Assembly (NCBI GenBank): GCA_948146395.1 | Contig: OX411547.1 | Coordinates: 62,563,610 to 62,627,609, forward strand | Length of the DNA stretch: 64,000 bases | DNA from: Fragum whitleyi | Lineage: Eukaryota > Mollusca > Bivalvia > Cardiida > Cardiidae | Direction: 5' to 3' | In this document: positions 13,093 to 25,900 of the stretch, in pieces | Numbering within the stretch: position 1 is the first letter of the stretch | Layout of the letters: every line of letters starts with the position of its first letter | Made by a program: the position numbers and the translations under genes | The notes under the pieces: generated by a model | Databases searched by the model: none | What the model was told of the DNA's origin: nothing | What the model saw: only the letters and a program-made list of their open reading frames with translations

Positions 13093-14092
13093 GCCTTTGC
13101 AGATGACTTAATATAAAAGAATGTTTCCGAAACACATCGCGGATATTAATTGGGATGTTTCAACGATGGATTTCTCTCGTCAGGTTTAAAGCTATATGTC
13201 TCGATTTAGATGTCGTAATGATTGATGGTTGATTATACGAAGCCACTTTGGACTTAAACAACATGGATAAAACGGATGCAAAATCGGAAAATGACGTGTA
13301 CAAATTATACATGGAAAATGGTATTTCAGTGAAGTACTTTTTTCATTGTTTTGGCAGTGTTTCGAGCTCTAAAGGTTAAACTCCACATAAAATGTTTTAA
13401 ATATCAAGTGCACGGCGATTTTGAGCCAACTTGCCTGCGTCATTGGGTCAATTGTGTGGCTCCTGTCTGTTTTGGGGTTTAATGTCATTGACAATCAATC
13501 CCAACAACCACCGTAAATTCTCATTTGTCAACCTTTATCTCTCGAGAGTTTCTTCTTCTGATAGTCCAGCCAGGTATTCTTTTTTCCTTCGCGAAAACGG
13601 CGAGGCCTTCGTACCGCGGTAATTTTACTAATCGACACGCCACGTTCTTCTTGACGTAACACATCGCATAGAGTTACTTAAATCTTAGTTACTTATAATC
13701 TAGTAAAACGCACTATGGACTTGTGCTAAAAACTTACGGAAAAAACGTTTGAAAGAGCGTTATTGAAACGCTGGTCTTTAGTTCCGCCGGGCCTCTTCCG
13801 GATAGAACTAAAATCCATTTCTATCTCCTACTATAGTGACACCACTAACGCTAAACATCTTTAACTAGTCTCTGTTTCCTTCTGGACATTATCGGGGGTA
13901 ATCTACAAGTCAGGCCATAAAAGTCTGCAATTTAAACTCGGGGAAAATCCCATTCTAAAATATCAGAATAATCAATTTCGAGAGTATAGATCTATACCCT
14001 CTGACTGGCCTGAACACTTTAATTGAATTAATAAAATGATACTAGTTTTACGTAAGAAAAAAGTATTTCCAACTTGTGTAGTAAGATCGAAT
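13093..14092. other. Intergenic, possible further LINE decay
   Basis: The - strand contains short unbroken peptides next to the ORF1 remnant, but none is convincing. No host gene is seen. Confidence 0.45.
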
Positions 14093-15320
14093 TTTAGCCC
14101 AACTGGCCGAAGGCCAGCGAGCTATTTTCATGGCGGGGTGTCCGTCCCTGCGTGCGTGCGTGCGTAAACTTTTCTTTAACCATCTTAACCTTCCAAACCA
14201 ATGGGTGGATTTTGATGAGACTTAGCCATAATGTTCCTTGCGTGACCCTCTTTTAAAGTTTTTCAAGAAATTTGGATTGACCCCCATATATGGGCGTGGC
14301 AGGGCGGGACTCTTTTTGAGTCCAAAATATTTTAACGACATCCCCTCCTGAACCTAGGGCTGATTTAAATGAAACTGTACCAGAATGTTCCTTGGGTTAC
14401 CCTCTTCTTAATTTGTCCAAGAAATTGGGATTGACCCCCAAATATGGTCGTGGCAGGGTGGGGCTCTTTTTGAGCTCGAATTTGTGGAATGATAACTCCT
14501 CCGTAACCACTGGGCCGATACCAATGAAACCTTTTCCAAAATGTTCCTTGGGTGACCCTTTCAAAATTGTTTGCAAATTTTGATTGGTCCATAAATATGG
14601 GCATGGCAGGGCGGGCTTATTTTCAGTCCAATATCTCTAACAACATCTCCTCCTGGGTCTTTGGGCCGATTTCAATGAAACTGTACCAGAATGTTCCTTG
14701 GATGACCCTCTTCTAAAGTTGTGCAAGAAATTTAGATTAAACCCCAAATATGGCCGTGGCAGGGCGGGGCTTATTTTGAGCCTGAAATCTTTGAACGACA
14801 TCTCCTCCTGAACCACTTGGCCAATTTCAATGAAACTGTACCAGAATGTTCCTTGGATGACCCTCTTCTAAAGTTGTGCAAGAATTTTGGATTAAAACCC
14901 AAATGTGGCAGGGAGGGGCTTATTTGAGCCCGAAATCTTTGAACGACATCTCCTCCTGAACCACTCGGCCAATTTCAATTAAACTTTAGCTGAATGCTGC
15001 TGGGATGACCCTCTTCTAAAGTTGTTTAAGAAATATGGATTGACCCCCAAAATAATGCTTGGCATTGCGGGGCTTATTTTGGGCCCAAACCTTTGAACGA
15101 CATCTCCCTCTGAACCATTGGGCTGATTTCAATGAAACTTTACCAGAATGTTCCTTGGTTGACCCTCTTCTTAAGTTGTACAAGAAATTTGGATTGACCC
15201 CTAAATATTGCTGTGGCAGGGCGGGGCTTATTTTGAGCCCGAAATCTTTATTTGACATCTTCCCTTGAACCACTTGGCCTTTTGAATGAAACTTTTCCAG
15301 AATGTTCCTTTCATTAAAAA
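14093..15320 (+). repeat. Hairpin head and minisatellite array A2 (about 150 bp x 8)
   Basis: Head CCCAACTGGCCGAAGGCCAG then GGGGTGTCCGTCCCTGCGTG. Units of about 150-155 bp are marked by ATGTTCCTTGG at 14231, 14386, 14542, 14692, 14846, (14995 eroded), 15149 and 15299, with GTGGCAGGGCGGGGCTTATT in each. Same unit as array A1 and the same orientation. Confidence 0.82.
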
Positions 15321-15387
15321 ATTGTTCTTTAAATACTCCTTATTTATCCTCTTTTCTCTGGCATCGTAAGTTCAGAGGATATACATG

Positions 15388-15824
15388 CATTTTATAACAT
15401 CATAAAATTGAAACCCATTCCGATCAAAATCATTCTTAATCATTCACTCAGCGCTCCATTCATTCATTCTAAACACTCACTCAAATCGATCAAAAAAGCT
15501 CCGAAATCATTGGAAAACATTTTAAAACTGTTCAAGACTTTCAACAATAAATTCAAACCGATCTATTCATTCTACGATTTAATTAGCTAGTGTGGAATTT
15601 CAAGTGTCTGATTGGTCCACGAACACTCACACTCAGAAAAGTACGTTTATTTTATTAAAGGGAGGTAATTCAAATAGCTAATTTTGTTCATCTAGAACAA
15701 AATTAGAAATATTGGAATACCTCCCTTTAACTGCACTCAAAACTCGCTCCACACACTCATTCAATTTCATTCCAACATAATTCCTAAATTATTCATCTTG
15801 TCGATTACACGATGTCCTTAACTG
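15388..15824. mobile_element. 437-bp palindrome-core MITE, copy upstream of the gene
   Basis: Degraded left end (ATAACATCATAAAATTG), conserved body (CACTCACTCAAATCGATCAA, central GGGAGGTAAT...ACCTCCCTTT hairpin), and right end ACGATGTCCTTAACTG before TA. Confidence 0.75.
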
Positions 15825-15840
15825 TATTCATGAAGAAAAG

Positions 15841-16093
15841 CGCCGCCGTCATAGCGCAGTTGGTAGCGCGTCGGACTGTCAAACTAGAGGTCCCGGGTTC
15901 GACCCCCGACTAATTGTCTATCACCAATGGGTCGATCGTAGACCTTTGTGAGATAGCAGCTGGAGGCTGAAAGGATGTTATGGTAGTACTGGCGTGAGAA
16001 ATACCAGGAATCCATTGTTAGGTGCTCCAGCAGCCGCGATATAACTGAAATAATGTTGAAAGCGGTGTTAAATCCCATTCAATCAATCAATCA
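15841..16093 (+). mobile_element. tRNA-SINE, full length
   Basis: Head CATAGCGCAGTTGGTAGCGC and B box GGGTTCGACCCCC; body TGAGATAGCAGCTGGAGGCT; AATACCAGGAATCCATTG; tail CAATCAATCAATCA. The best-preserved copy. Confidence 0.85.
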
Positions 16094-16769
16094 TGTAGAA
16101 AAAAAGGTGGTGGTTTCAGTTTATTTCATCCAGATGTTACTAAATACTTTATCGCATTATTTAAATAACATCCTGCATAATTACGAAAAGACGTCTTGAT
16201 CTCATTTTTGTGAACTTTATACTTTGCGCAGTTGTGTCTCAAGTGCAATTTATTAATTATATTATATTCTGGAACTCATATGCAGTAGAAACCCGGTTGC
16301 CGATTTTAACAGTGAGTAATATAATACAGTGTGAGTTTGTTCTAAGGTTCTGTATGCATGAATTCATGAGATTTTCTCTTCGTGCATTAATTCTTACAAT
16401 TAAGTATATATAACAAAAACCCTGTTTTCACGGAAGTATTAAATATTCTTGCTACAAATCAAAATGCACGCGTATTTATTGCATCAAGTCCAAGTAAAAT
16501 TGAATCATCTAGTTTAGCAATAAGTTAAATTACCAAATAGAAAGATCTTATTTTAAAGCATCACAATCCAGTTTAAAACAATAATTGTTAAATATAAATT
16601 GATTGATATAAGATACATTTTGGAATCGAAAAGATAAGTGTCAATTTTGTGATTTTACTAACTGCATATTTTACTGGTTTTCTTGAGTTCTTAAACGGAT
16701 GACGTGCTGCATCGCATCAAATGTCTCGTCGGTCTTTTAACTTTTTTTACTAATAATTGAAACTGTAAG

Positions 16770-17003
16770 CGACTGATTGATTCTTAAGAAATATGAATCT
16801 ATTTATAGAAATTTTATGCATATTTTATTACATGTAAAGGGAGGTAATAAATTATCGCTATGTTGTTCATCCCGAACAAAATTGGCGATATTTGTTGGCC
16901 TCCCTTTAAATCTCATTCGAAACTCACTTCACATACTCATTCAATTTCATTTTAAAATCATTCGAAAAGCATATACCTTGTCAATTTCATGATGTTGTTA
17001 ACG
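16770..17003. mobile_element. Partial palindrome-core MITE
   Basis: Right half only: central hairpin AAGGGAGGTAATAAATTATCGC...GGCCTCCCTTT (16838-16908) to the end TTCATGATGTTGTTAACG. Confidence 0.65.
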
Positions 17004-18562
17004 CTACTGCGAAGACAGAGCAAGAGCCCTTCCAACGTAAATATGCGCTAATTGTTGGGTACTTGATTGTTGGCATTATTCGCTAAAAATCATCTAGAGG
17101 TTCCCCTCTGATAGAAAAGTTTGCTCTTTTGATAGTGAACATTTGTGCTAAATTTCAAGTGAATGCCTTTTTTCTTAAACCAGATATCAAAAATTATCAA
17201 CTTGTTTTTGAACGAGGACGCCGATGACGACACAAAGACCTCGCATGTTCTCCAAAACAGTCGACCTAAGAGTGTGAAATGTTTTGTTAAATCGACATCT
17301 TTTGACATCGCGCCAAATTCATTTTTTTCAGTTGAGATGTACGTAGACCTTACATTCGATTTGTCCTAACACACACACACAAAACAACAACAACAACAAA
17401 AAAAAGAAAGCTCGAAATATAAAGTGTTTCGAACGAGGAAAGGATAACGATCATTTTATTTGTGACGTTACGTCGTATAGTTATTAGTTGTAACATAGAT
17501 TAATTTGATATGATATGTGATTTTCTGTTAAAGACTGTATTCTTTGGATAAATACAAACTTAATTAATAAAAAGTGAGGATTTCTTTGCTGGCTATGTGA
17601 TTAACGGTTCTCTTTTTTTCTACGATTTGGAAACCCACGTTGATTCTTAAATGCAAACCTGCTATCTAATATATCTTCGTTAGTTTAGCGGCTGAATGAA
17701 ACTTCGTCTAAGTTGTGGTTTTTAGCATAGGTTTACACTTGTTGGCAGAGATAATAAACTCAAAATATTTCACAATTTCATTTGCTAACTAGTGTAGATT
17801 TTAAAGAGTCGCATAAGACGATAAAAAAGAAAGAAATGGGTTTGTAAAACACGAATGCTCCCGAAACGACAATTTGCTTTTATTATAAAATGACCTTGAC
17901 AGATCACCTTGACCTTGTCACATGACTTTGACCTTGGTATCTGTAGACGAACATTATCGAGACCTACCATCCTACAAAGTTAACTGTTACCAACTTCTAA
18001 TCAGTCATTGCATGTTTCTCTCTTTTCGGCAAATTTACAGGAAAAGAATTGATTAGAACATTACCTTCATGTAAGGACAAATCAATCCAAAGAACTTTGG
18101 TAAAATAATTGTTTAAAAAAAGGACCGACGAACTTATTGTAGGAGACAAAAAAGGACACCAGCCCTTCTTTGAAAAAGTCACAAAACTGCAGAGTTTCCA
18201 AAATTTGAGTCGAGAAAAAAACGTAATGTTGTTGAAAAATAATTGTGCATTCGATGCTTTAAAGGTAACTGAACAGAAATAAGTAAAGAAATCAGTATAT
18301 AATACGTTCATTAACGTAAATGGGGCGAATTAGTTAAATTTACCCCACCCACCAATGTTGATTTTGAAATAAGGGGTACCAATGTTCTCATGCAAGTTAA
18401 ATTGTCTGCTATTTACCAAGTGAATGGGCTGCCAAAACTCAACAAACACTTGCCTCTTAAACACTATTAAGTCATACCTTAAGTGACCGATTATAAGTTG
18501 GTTTAAGTTTATGAGCATTGTATCGTGTATAGCTTTGAAGTAATTGGTAATGTAAATGGTTT
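17004..18562. other. Intergenic, nothing recognised
   Basis: Short frames only. A TTGACCTTGACAGATC-type motif cluster at about 17888-17940 resembles the intron 1 minisatellite body but is not tandem. Confidence 0.5.
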
Positions 18563-18626
18563 AGTTTTAAGACGGACGGACAACGGTTAAACAATATGCC
18601 CCCGATCTATCGATGCGGGGGCATAA
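18563..18626 (-). repeat. Solo hairpin head, reverse orientation
   Basis: GACGGACGGACAACGG then ATATGCCCCCGATCTATCG and ATGCGGGGGCAT form the same head as at 24391, reversed, without an adjoining array. Confidence 0.55.
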
Positions 18627-18639
18627 AAAAGGGAATACG

Positions 18640-18815
18640 TGAACCTTATTTAAGGGAAGTAATAAAATACACGTATCTCTTTTTTCGTCCAATTTGACAC
18701 AACGATAACACATTAACTCCCCATAATTTCATCTTTAACACCCTCCTCTCACTCATTCAATTTCATTCCACAATCAAAAGAAAATCATACAACTTGTCAA
18801 TGTTACGATTTTTAT
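18640..18815. mobile_element. Partial palindrome-core MITE
   Basis: Decayed right half: AAGGGAAGTAATAAAATACA, CACTCATTCAATTTCATTCC, ACTTGTCAATGTTACGAT. Confidence 0.5.
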
Positions 18816-19262
18816 TTTTGTCATTTACTGGAGGTTCAACTTCCAGTCTGTTTCTTTTCGGAAAATATTAATGGAATGTTTCATTTAGTCATTGTTCTGG
18901 CATTTAACATTCCTATATTAAGTTATTGAAACAACAGTTTTTATTGCTAGTTTTCCAAAATATGTATGTAATAATTAGTATATGATAAGTTGTTTTTTTT
19001 TCTCAAAAAGGATACACATGTTTCTTCGTTGTCATTTCAGTATCATTATGTTTGGATTCAGATAACTTTTAACCTTGATCATAACTGTTATATTACTGAA
19101 AGTATCAACCTGAAACTTGACATGTGTGTTCACAATCACAAGAGCAACCCATGCTACCAAAGAAAGGGTTAAGTATATGATAATTTTTGTATCAATTTTA
19201 TCCCCTTTTAGACCTTGAACTGTTCACAATTCAACAGCTGCTGCCGTGTGTTGGTATTTGTT

Positions 19263-19821
19263 CAGTTAGTAACATCGTGAAAATGGCATTCATCTCCATC
19301 AAATCCGTTCTAAATCGCTCACTCAGTGCTCCATTCATTAATTTTAAAACACTTATTCAACCCATTCAAAAACGCTCCAAAATCACTAAAAAGTAAGGTT
19401 AATAACAACATGAAACATAAGTATAGCTAGGGTACAATGCGATTTCACTTACATAATATGGAATTAAAAGTACCTGATTACATCCTGAAGAAATAGGAAG
19501 CGGTTTAAAGAATTTGAATGTATTTTTTAAAGGGGTTAATGAATATCGCTAATTTTGTTCATCCTGAACAAAATTTGCAATATCGGGCTACCTCCCTTTA
19601 ATTTCACTCAAAACGCACTCATTCAATTTCATTCCAAAATCATTCAAATATAATTCATTTGTTGTATTTTATTAAGCGATTTGAAAATAGTCGTTTAGCT
19701 TTTTGTGATTTTGGAACCTGTTTGAGTGAGTGTTTGGAATGAATGCATGAAAGGTTGAGCCAGCGAATTAGATTGGTTTCGATTAAAGTGAATGTCAATA
19801 TATTACACGATTTTTTAACTG
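19263..19821. mobile_element. Palindrome-core MITE plus second half, directly upstream of exon 1
   Basis: CAGTTAGTAACATCGTGAAA at 19263 opens a copy that reaches the CATTCAAATATAATTC region near 19663. A second right-half copy (TTTGAGTGAGTGTTTGGAAT...CACGATTTTTTAACTG) ends at 19821, 42 bp before the TATA box. It looks like a nested or tandem pair. Confidence 0.65.
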
Positions 19822-19863
19822 TACTTTCCATTGTCATCTGAATCATCTGTTGATTTGGACGAG

Positions 19864-19869
19864 TATAAA
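19864..19869 (+). promoter_or_regulatory. Possible TATA box of the cysteine-rich gene
   Basis: TATAAA lies 48 bp before the start of the ATG at 19917. A start site about 30 bp downstream would give a 5' UTR of about 20 nt. Competing view: the ATG is immediately preceded by TTATTTCAG, a good splice acceptor, so this could instead be the second exon with a non-coding first exon upstream. Confidence 0.4.
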
Positions 19870-19916
19870 ACTTCGACGCAAGAAAAGTTTAAGGCGATAG
19901 ATATGATTTATTTCAG

Positions 19917-19974
19917 ATGGAGCTTAAAATTATCATCGCTATTTCCCTGATCGTTCTTGCTGTTGTAAAGTCAG
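19917..19974 (+). CDS. Exon 1: start codon and signal peptide
   Basis: Encodes residues 1-19 plus one base. The peptide MELKIIIAISLIVLAVVKS has a charged N-end and a long hydrophobic core typical of a secretory signal. The donor is GTAAGT at 19975, phase 1. The downstream residues (ENEPR...) are polar, consistent with cleavage near the exon 1/2 join. The exon is tightly flanked by MITEs: one ends at about 19821 and another starts at about 19987. Confidence 0.85.
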
Positions 19975-22900
19975 GTAAGTATTGTACAATTAATATAATC
20001 GTCTGATAGAAACCTCATTCCGATCGCAATCATTCTTAATTATTCACTGTGCGCTCCGTTCATTCATTCATTCCAAACACTCACTCAAATCGATCAAAAT
20101 GCTCCAAAATCTTGAGAAAATATTTCGAAATCGTTCAAGACAGAAACAATTTAATTTAAATTGATCAAATTATTCTACGATTTAATTGGCGGATGTGGAT
20201 TTTAAAGTGTCTAATTTGGTCCACGAAGACGTACAAACAAAAAAGTGTGAAAATGTTTATTAAAATTGATATTTGTCGTTAATTTTGTTCATCTTCAAAA
20301 AAATTAGCGATATTGTAGTACCTCCCTTTTATTTCACCCAAAACTCACTCTACAGACTAAATAAATTTCATTTCAAAATTATTCAACTTGTCAATTTCAC
20401 GATATTGTCAACTCTAATGTGTTATGCGCTAGGTTCACTTTTTAGGTAAACAACCCCTGGCTTTGTGGTCACTAGCCAAAGACAATGACGTGGCAATTTT
20501 GTCAATGATAACAGAATTACAGTACCGAAATTGTAGAATCACTTAATGCAAAATGCACGACGATGACAAAAGGAAAGTCCGATAGTCTCCGAATTTTAAA
20601 GCCTACTGTCATAGAATGTATTTCATAAAATATAATAAGGATTGTACATTTTTTCCCATGCCATTTTCTTAAGGCAGGATGAACGGTTTAGTTCAGCTAA
20701 GTAAGACGCAATCCGTTCGCATCGCACATTAAACACGCCTTTGATCTAATTATTGTTTTCTGATTATTGTTTTACTTTGAGTTTTAAGAAACGAAATTAA
20801 CGTGTACTTTTCAATTCTAAAAATATCAGAGAAGATTTACTATCACATGATGATTATAAGACAATCGTGGGATCGTATATCAATTTGAGCAAAGACGTGA
20901 AATTCAATCCAGCTTTTTTTTTTCTTTGGTAACTGGAGACGGGTCCGAAATCAGGCATATTGGGGAAAATGCGGTTTTGAATGAAAATTGGGAAAATCTT
21001 ATTACAGTTTTTTTTTTTTTTTTATTTTATTTCTTTTCATGTACTTTTCAATTTTAATAATATCAGAGAAGATAGCATTTACTTTCACATGATGATTATA
21101 AGACAATCGTGGGATCGAAAATCATTTTGAGTAGGGACGTGAAATTCAATCCACCGTTGTTTTTTTCTATGGTTACTGGAAACGGGTACAAAATAAGGCA
21201 TATTGGGGAAAATGCGGTTTTTGAATGAAAATTGGGAAAATGTTGTTACGGATTTTTTATTCTTTTTTTTTTTTTTTTTTTTTGTTTCATTTGGAACGGG
21301 TATGTCTTTTTATGGTACCACTCAAAGAAGAGGAAAACGCTTATGATCTCGCATAATTTGTATCAAGCTCTCTGCTAATTATGAGAACGGCATGACAACA
21401 AAATTTCGTAAACTAAAATAGCCCTCTAAATATGAGAGAAGGCAAAATTATAAGCTCATTTGATATGTGATTAAGAAAGCTAACTGCTTAAATATACAGA
21501 TATGTGGCATTTTGAATATACTATCCAATTTGATATGAGTATTTTTGGCAATGAACATAATTTAATTTCTTGCTGTCAAAAAAGATAAATTGATGGCTTC
21601 CGTTTGCATAACAGAAAAAATATGCAATATTTTACCACCCTTTTCCCTTTTTATCTCTCACTAATGGGTTGATAATCGTAGACCTATGTGAGATATCAGC
21701 TAGGGGCTAGGGAAGAAGTGATGGTAATACCATAGCTCTTCGTATTTTCACGGTACAAACTAATCAATTATGAATGTTCTTCAAATAAAAAACATATCAA
21801 GAACAAAAATACTAAGCATTACAAGCATATTACTTAATTTGTCAATCATCAAAATTATAGGTGTTTTGAAAACGCTTCTGAATGGTGACCGCTGTCAGGG
21901 CGTCATTTTTCCGCGGTAGTTGACTAAATCTATCCTGAAAGAATTTATTACGGTCCAAACATTTGGTTTTGTATTCTTTTACATTCCTTGGTGTCTATGC
22001 ACCATGTAATGGTCAACATTTCATAGTGTTTATGACTTTAAAACAAGAAAATGGAGGCATTTTGGAAAGGGGGTGGCTGTCAGATGGAACATGATGCCGA
22101 TTTTAAATGCATCGATATTTTTATCAATTTCATATTAAAAATTCAAGACATTGTTGACTAAATTTGGTAGATATGTGTAGGATTTGTTCGCAAAATGTGC
22201 ATCAATTCAAAACCAGGGCAAGCGTTACGCTAAAATACGATTGCCGCGAAAATATGACGTCCGCGGAAATACGGAGTTTGAGTATACTGGTGGGAGGAAT
22301 ACCAGGAACCCATTGTTAGGTGCTCCAGCCGCCGCGATATACCTGAAAAAAATGTTGAAAGCGGCGTTAAACTCCTTTGAATCAATTAATCAATCCATAG
22401 CTGACCAGCCCTGTTTGCAACAACCTGTGAGTAAGGCCATCTTGTTTTGTCAATCAATAATCATTGGATTTCTGACATTATAAATATTTCGTTTGCTTGT
22501 GAAATGTCCATACATATACTGTGCAATTACTTATACACAGCAATATCTGAATAAGAAGCGTTATAATTAGGTATTTTCAAAGATATGGATTTTTTGCTTT
22601 TTAATGAAAAAACAAAAACAAAAAAAAAAAAAAACCATCAAAAATAATGTCGACACCCCATTGCTAGTTGACAGACTTTTCTCGACAGTGAGCACTTACC
22701 GTGACGCCATTTTATCAGTTCTGACCGAACATCTGCATTACTTCACGCAAAGGTCGATAAGTGATCAAAGTCTTCAAAGTTTCATCACAGTTCGACTCGT
22801 GACAAAATGACAAAATTATCGATTAAGTCGAATTTTTTCGATCATTCCTCGTATTTCCGAGGTATTCGTTGTTTTATTTGGGTAGGGTTATACTGTCTCT

Positions 22901-25900
22901 GATTAATCCGTGATTCGTTGAACTTAAATTTTACAGTGATTTTGCTCTGGTTTCCATGATGTTGAGAATAAAAATAATCAGTGGTGGTTTTTTTTTTTTT
23001 TTTTGTATCTTATATACTGTATATATAAAATGTTCGTGATATATTACTAAATACGAATCACTAAGATAAAAAAAGTAATAGATCTCTTTAAAAAAGTACA
23101 CTAAGGTATAACTATTGATGCTATGTTCCAGATATCAAGATATTATGTTGAGAAAGATAGGAAATTTTATAATCTGGACACAGGCTAAAGGCCATTTGGA
23201 GAATTTAGACTTGTATTGCAACAATCCTTTCTGTCAAGATCCTTTGACATGCGGATCTAGAATGAATATAAACCTATGTTGTGTATAACTAGATCTCATT
23301 AAAAATGGAAGATAATAAAGAAGAATCATAATTTTATTGGTTGTTTGCTATACCAATTTTCTCAAATGAGCAGGGGTCCGTTTTACTAAACTTCTTACGA
23401 AAAAAATAATCGTAAGTCAAAATCAAAAATCGTACCTGTAGTGTTCATTCTTTGTAGGATTCTGCCTTGCAGTATCTCATTGGAATCGTCTTTGGAAGAC
23501 GTTTCCGATGAGATGATGCATTGCAGGATTCCATATTTAGTTACCAATGTAGAGGCAACTTTACTTTTTGACTTACACAAAAAATGATCGTAAGATGTTT
23601 AGTAAAACAGGCCCCAGGTTATTTGTAAAAAATCAGGTCCTAATCAAAGATTAAGTTGTTCAAATATTCTATAATTTTTTGTTTCATTAATATAATTATG
23701 TATAATCTGGTAAAAATATTATTTCACAATCACGTCTTTTCCAGCTCGTGACAAATTAGTGTAGAAAATATTCAGATGGGAGGAGAACGGAGAACTTGCT
23801 TTTGGAAATCTATTTCTTGTTTTCCCTGTTTCCTGTTCTTACTGATGGATGAAATTTCAGGCTAGGGATATGACTTCCTAAACACAGTACCCTGACATAA
23901 TTGATGAATGCATGACTTATTTAGCTATCACTGCACAAGCTATTGACCAGTAACATGCATTAAGTATTCACATTAAATAAATTATTGAAAGTGATATGAA
24001 TACTTTTTGAATAAACATTTTTCGCGCCGATTATTATCGGATCTTCAGAACTTGGGTCTTATAAGCAGAATAACATTCTGGTAACCATTTAAATCCGGCA
24101 ATAGTAACAAGATCATGTAATTTCTAGATAACCCTTAATGTTATACACCCATTTAGGAAAGGTAAATAGACAAAAATAAAGAACTCGCTTCTAACAAGCT
24201 TGTACTAGTTTCTTTACCAGAAGAACAAAAACAAGCAAACACAAAAAACACTCATTTTTAACTCGGCTGTTTTCGAAGAAAACCAGAGTTATTGATTCAG
24301 CTTTTGTTTCATCGTCATGCGAAATCGTTGACTTTTTGTGATATCTAAGTTCTTCTAATAAGTAACATATACTATATACTACTCCTGTTTATGCCCCATC
24401 GATAGATCGGGGCATATTGTTTTTTTGGTTTATCCGTTTGTCCGAAGAAAAGACTGACATTGGCCATAACATTGAAACTGTAAGTAATAGGGCCTTGATA
24501 CCTCACATGTTGATTGCTTCGGAGAGACCGTTCTGTCGATACTAAGTTAAAGGTCATATGTTAAGGTCATTTTTCAAGGTCAGATTTACGAAGAATTCGA
24601 AAGAAATGAGAGATTTTTTGCTCGAAAACCCGAGGTATTATGATCACCTTGGCGTCGTTCGCGTTGTTGTTGGCGTTGGCGTGATTAACTTTAACCTTGG
24701 TCATAACTTATGAATGGTAAGTCATAGAGCCTTCATATTTCACGTGATCATTGCTTGGGACAAGGCCTTTTTGTTGGTACAAAAATCAAGGTCATCAATC
24801 AAGGTCAAGGTCATTTTCAAGGTCAAATTTCTTTAAAAATTTAACCTTGGTCATAACTTTTGAATGGTAAGTCATAAAGCCTTCATATTTCATATTATCA
24901 TTGCTTGGAACAAGGCCTTTCTGTAGGTACCTAGTTCAAGGTCATCAGTCAAGGTCAAGGTCATTTGTTAAGGTCAAATTTCTTTAAAAATTTAACCTTG
25001 GTCATAACTTTTGAATGGTATGTCATAGAGCCTTCATATTTCACATGATCATTGCTAGGGACAAGACCTTTCTGTAGGTACCAAGTCCAAGGTCATCAGT
25101 CAGGTCAAGGTCCTTTTTCAAGGTCAAATTTGTTTAAAATTTAACCTTGGTCAAAATTTTTGAATAGTAAGTCTAAGGGCCTTCATATTTCACATGAACA
25201 TTTCTAAGGACAAGACCTTTCTGTGGGCACCAAGTTCAATGTCATCAGTCAAGGTCAATGTCATTTGTCAAGGTCAAATTTCTTTAAAAAATTTAACCTT
25301 GGTCATAACTTTTGAATGGTAGGTCATAGAGCCCTCATATTTTACATGATCATTGCTAGGGACAAGACCTTTCTGTAGGTACCAAGTCCAAGGTCATCAG
25401 TCAAGGTCAAGGTCATTTTTCAAGGTCAAATTTGTTTGAAAAAATTTAACCTTGGTCATAATTTTTGAATGGTTAGTCAAAGAGCCTTCATATTTCAAAT
25501 GATCATTGCTTGGTACAAAGCCTTTCTGTAGGCACCAAGTTCATATATTTGCATTTGTCTAAGAAATAATAATCAGCCGAGCGGTGGTCTTGTTATACTA
25601 ACTGGTCTTCAAATAGTTTTGTGTGTTTTCACAAACCATTCATCCGCTTCTTTCTTAGTTTATGCAAGCAAAGTAAATCATACAATCATTTAGAGTTATA
25701 ATAAGGGTTTTGAGCGAATGAGGAGCGATTTGAACGATCCGAGTTTTTCTTTCGGAATGCTATAAATTAAGCGACGAAACAGCGATTTGAATGTTTTTGG
25801 ATGGAAGAGCGAGATTTTCTCAATGTTTAACATGCCTCTTAAAGACTTATTTTCCAGACAGCTTCTTAACATTTACCTGAAGACTTGTAAAAAGCGGAAA

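Noticed and set aside
22184..22483. 99-codon + strand frame
   Set aside because: Its C-terminal half is the SINE body and tail.
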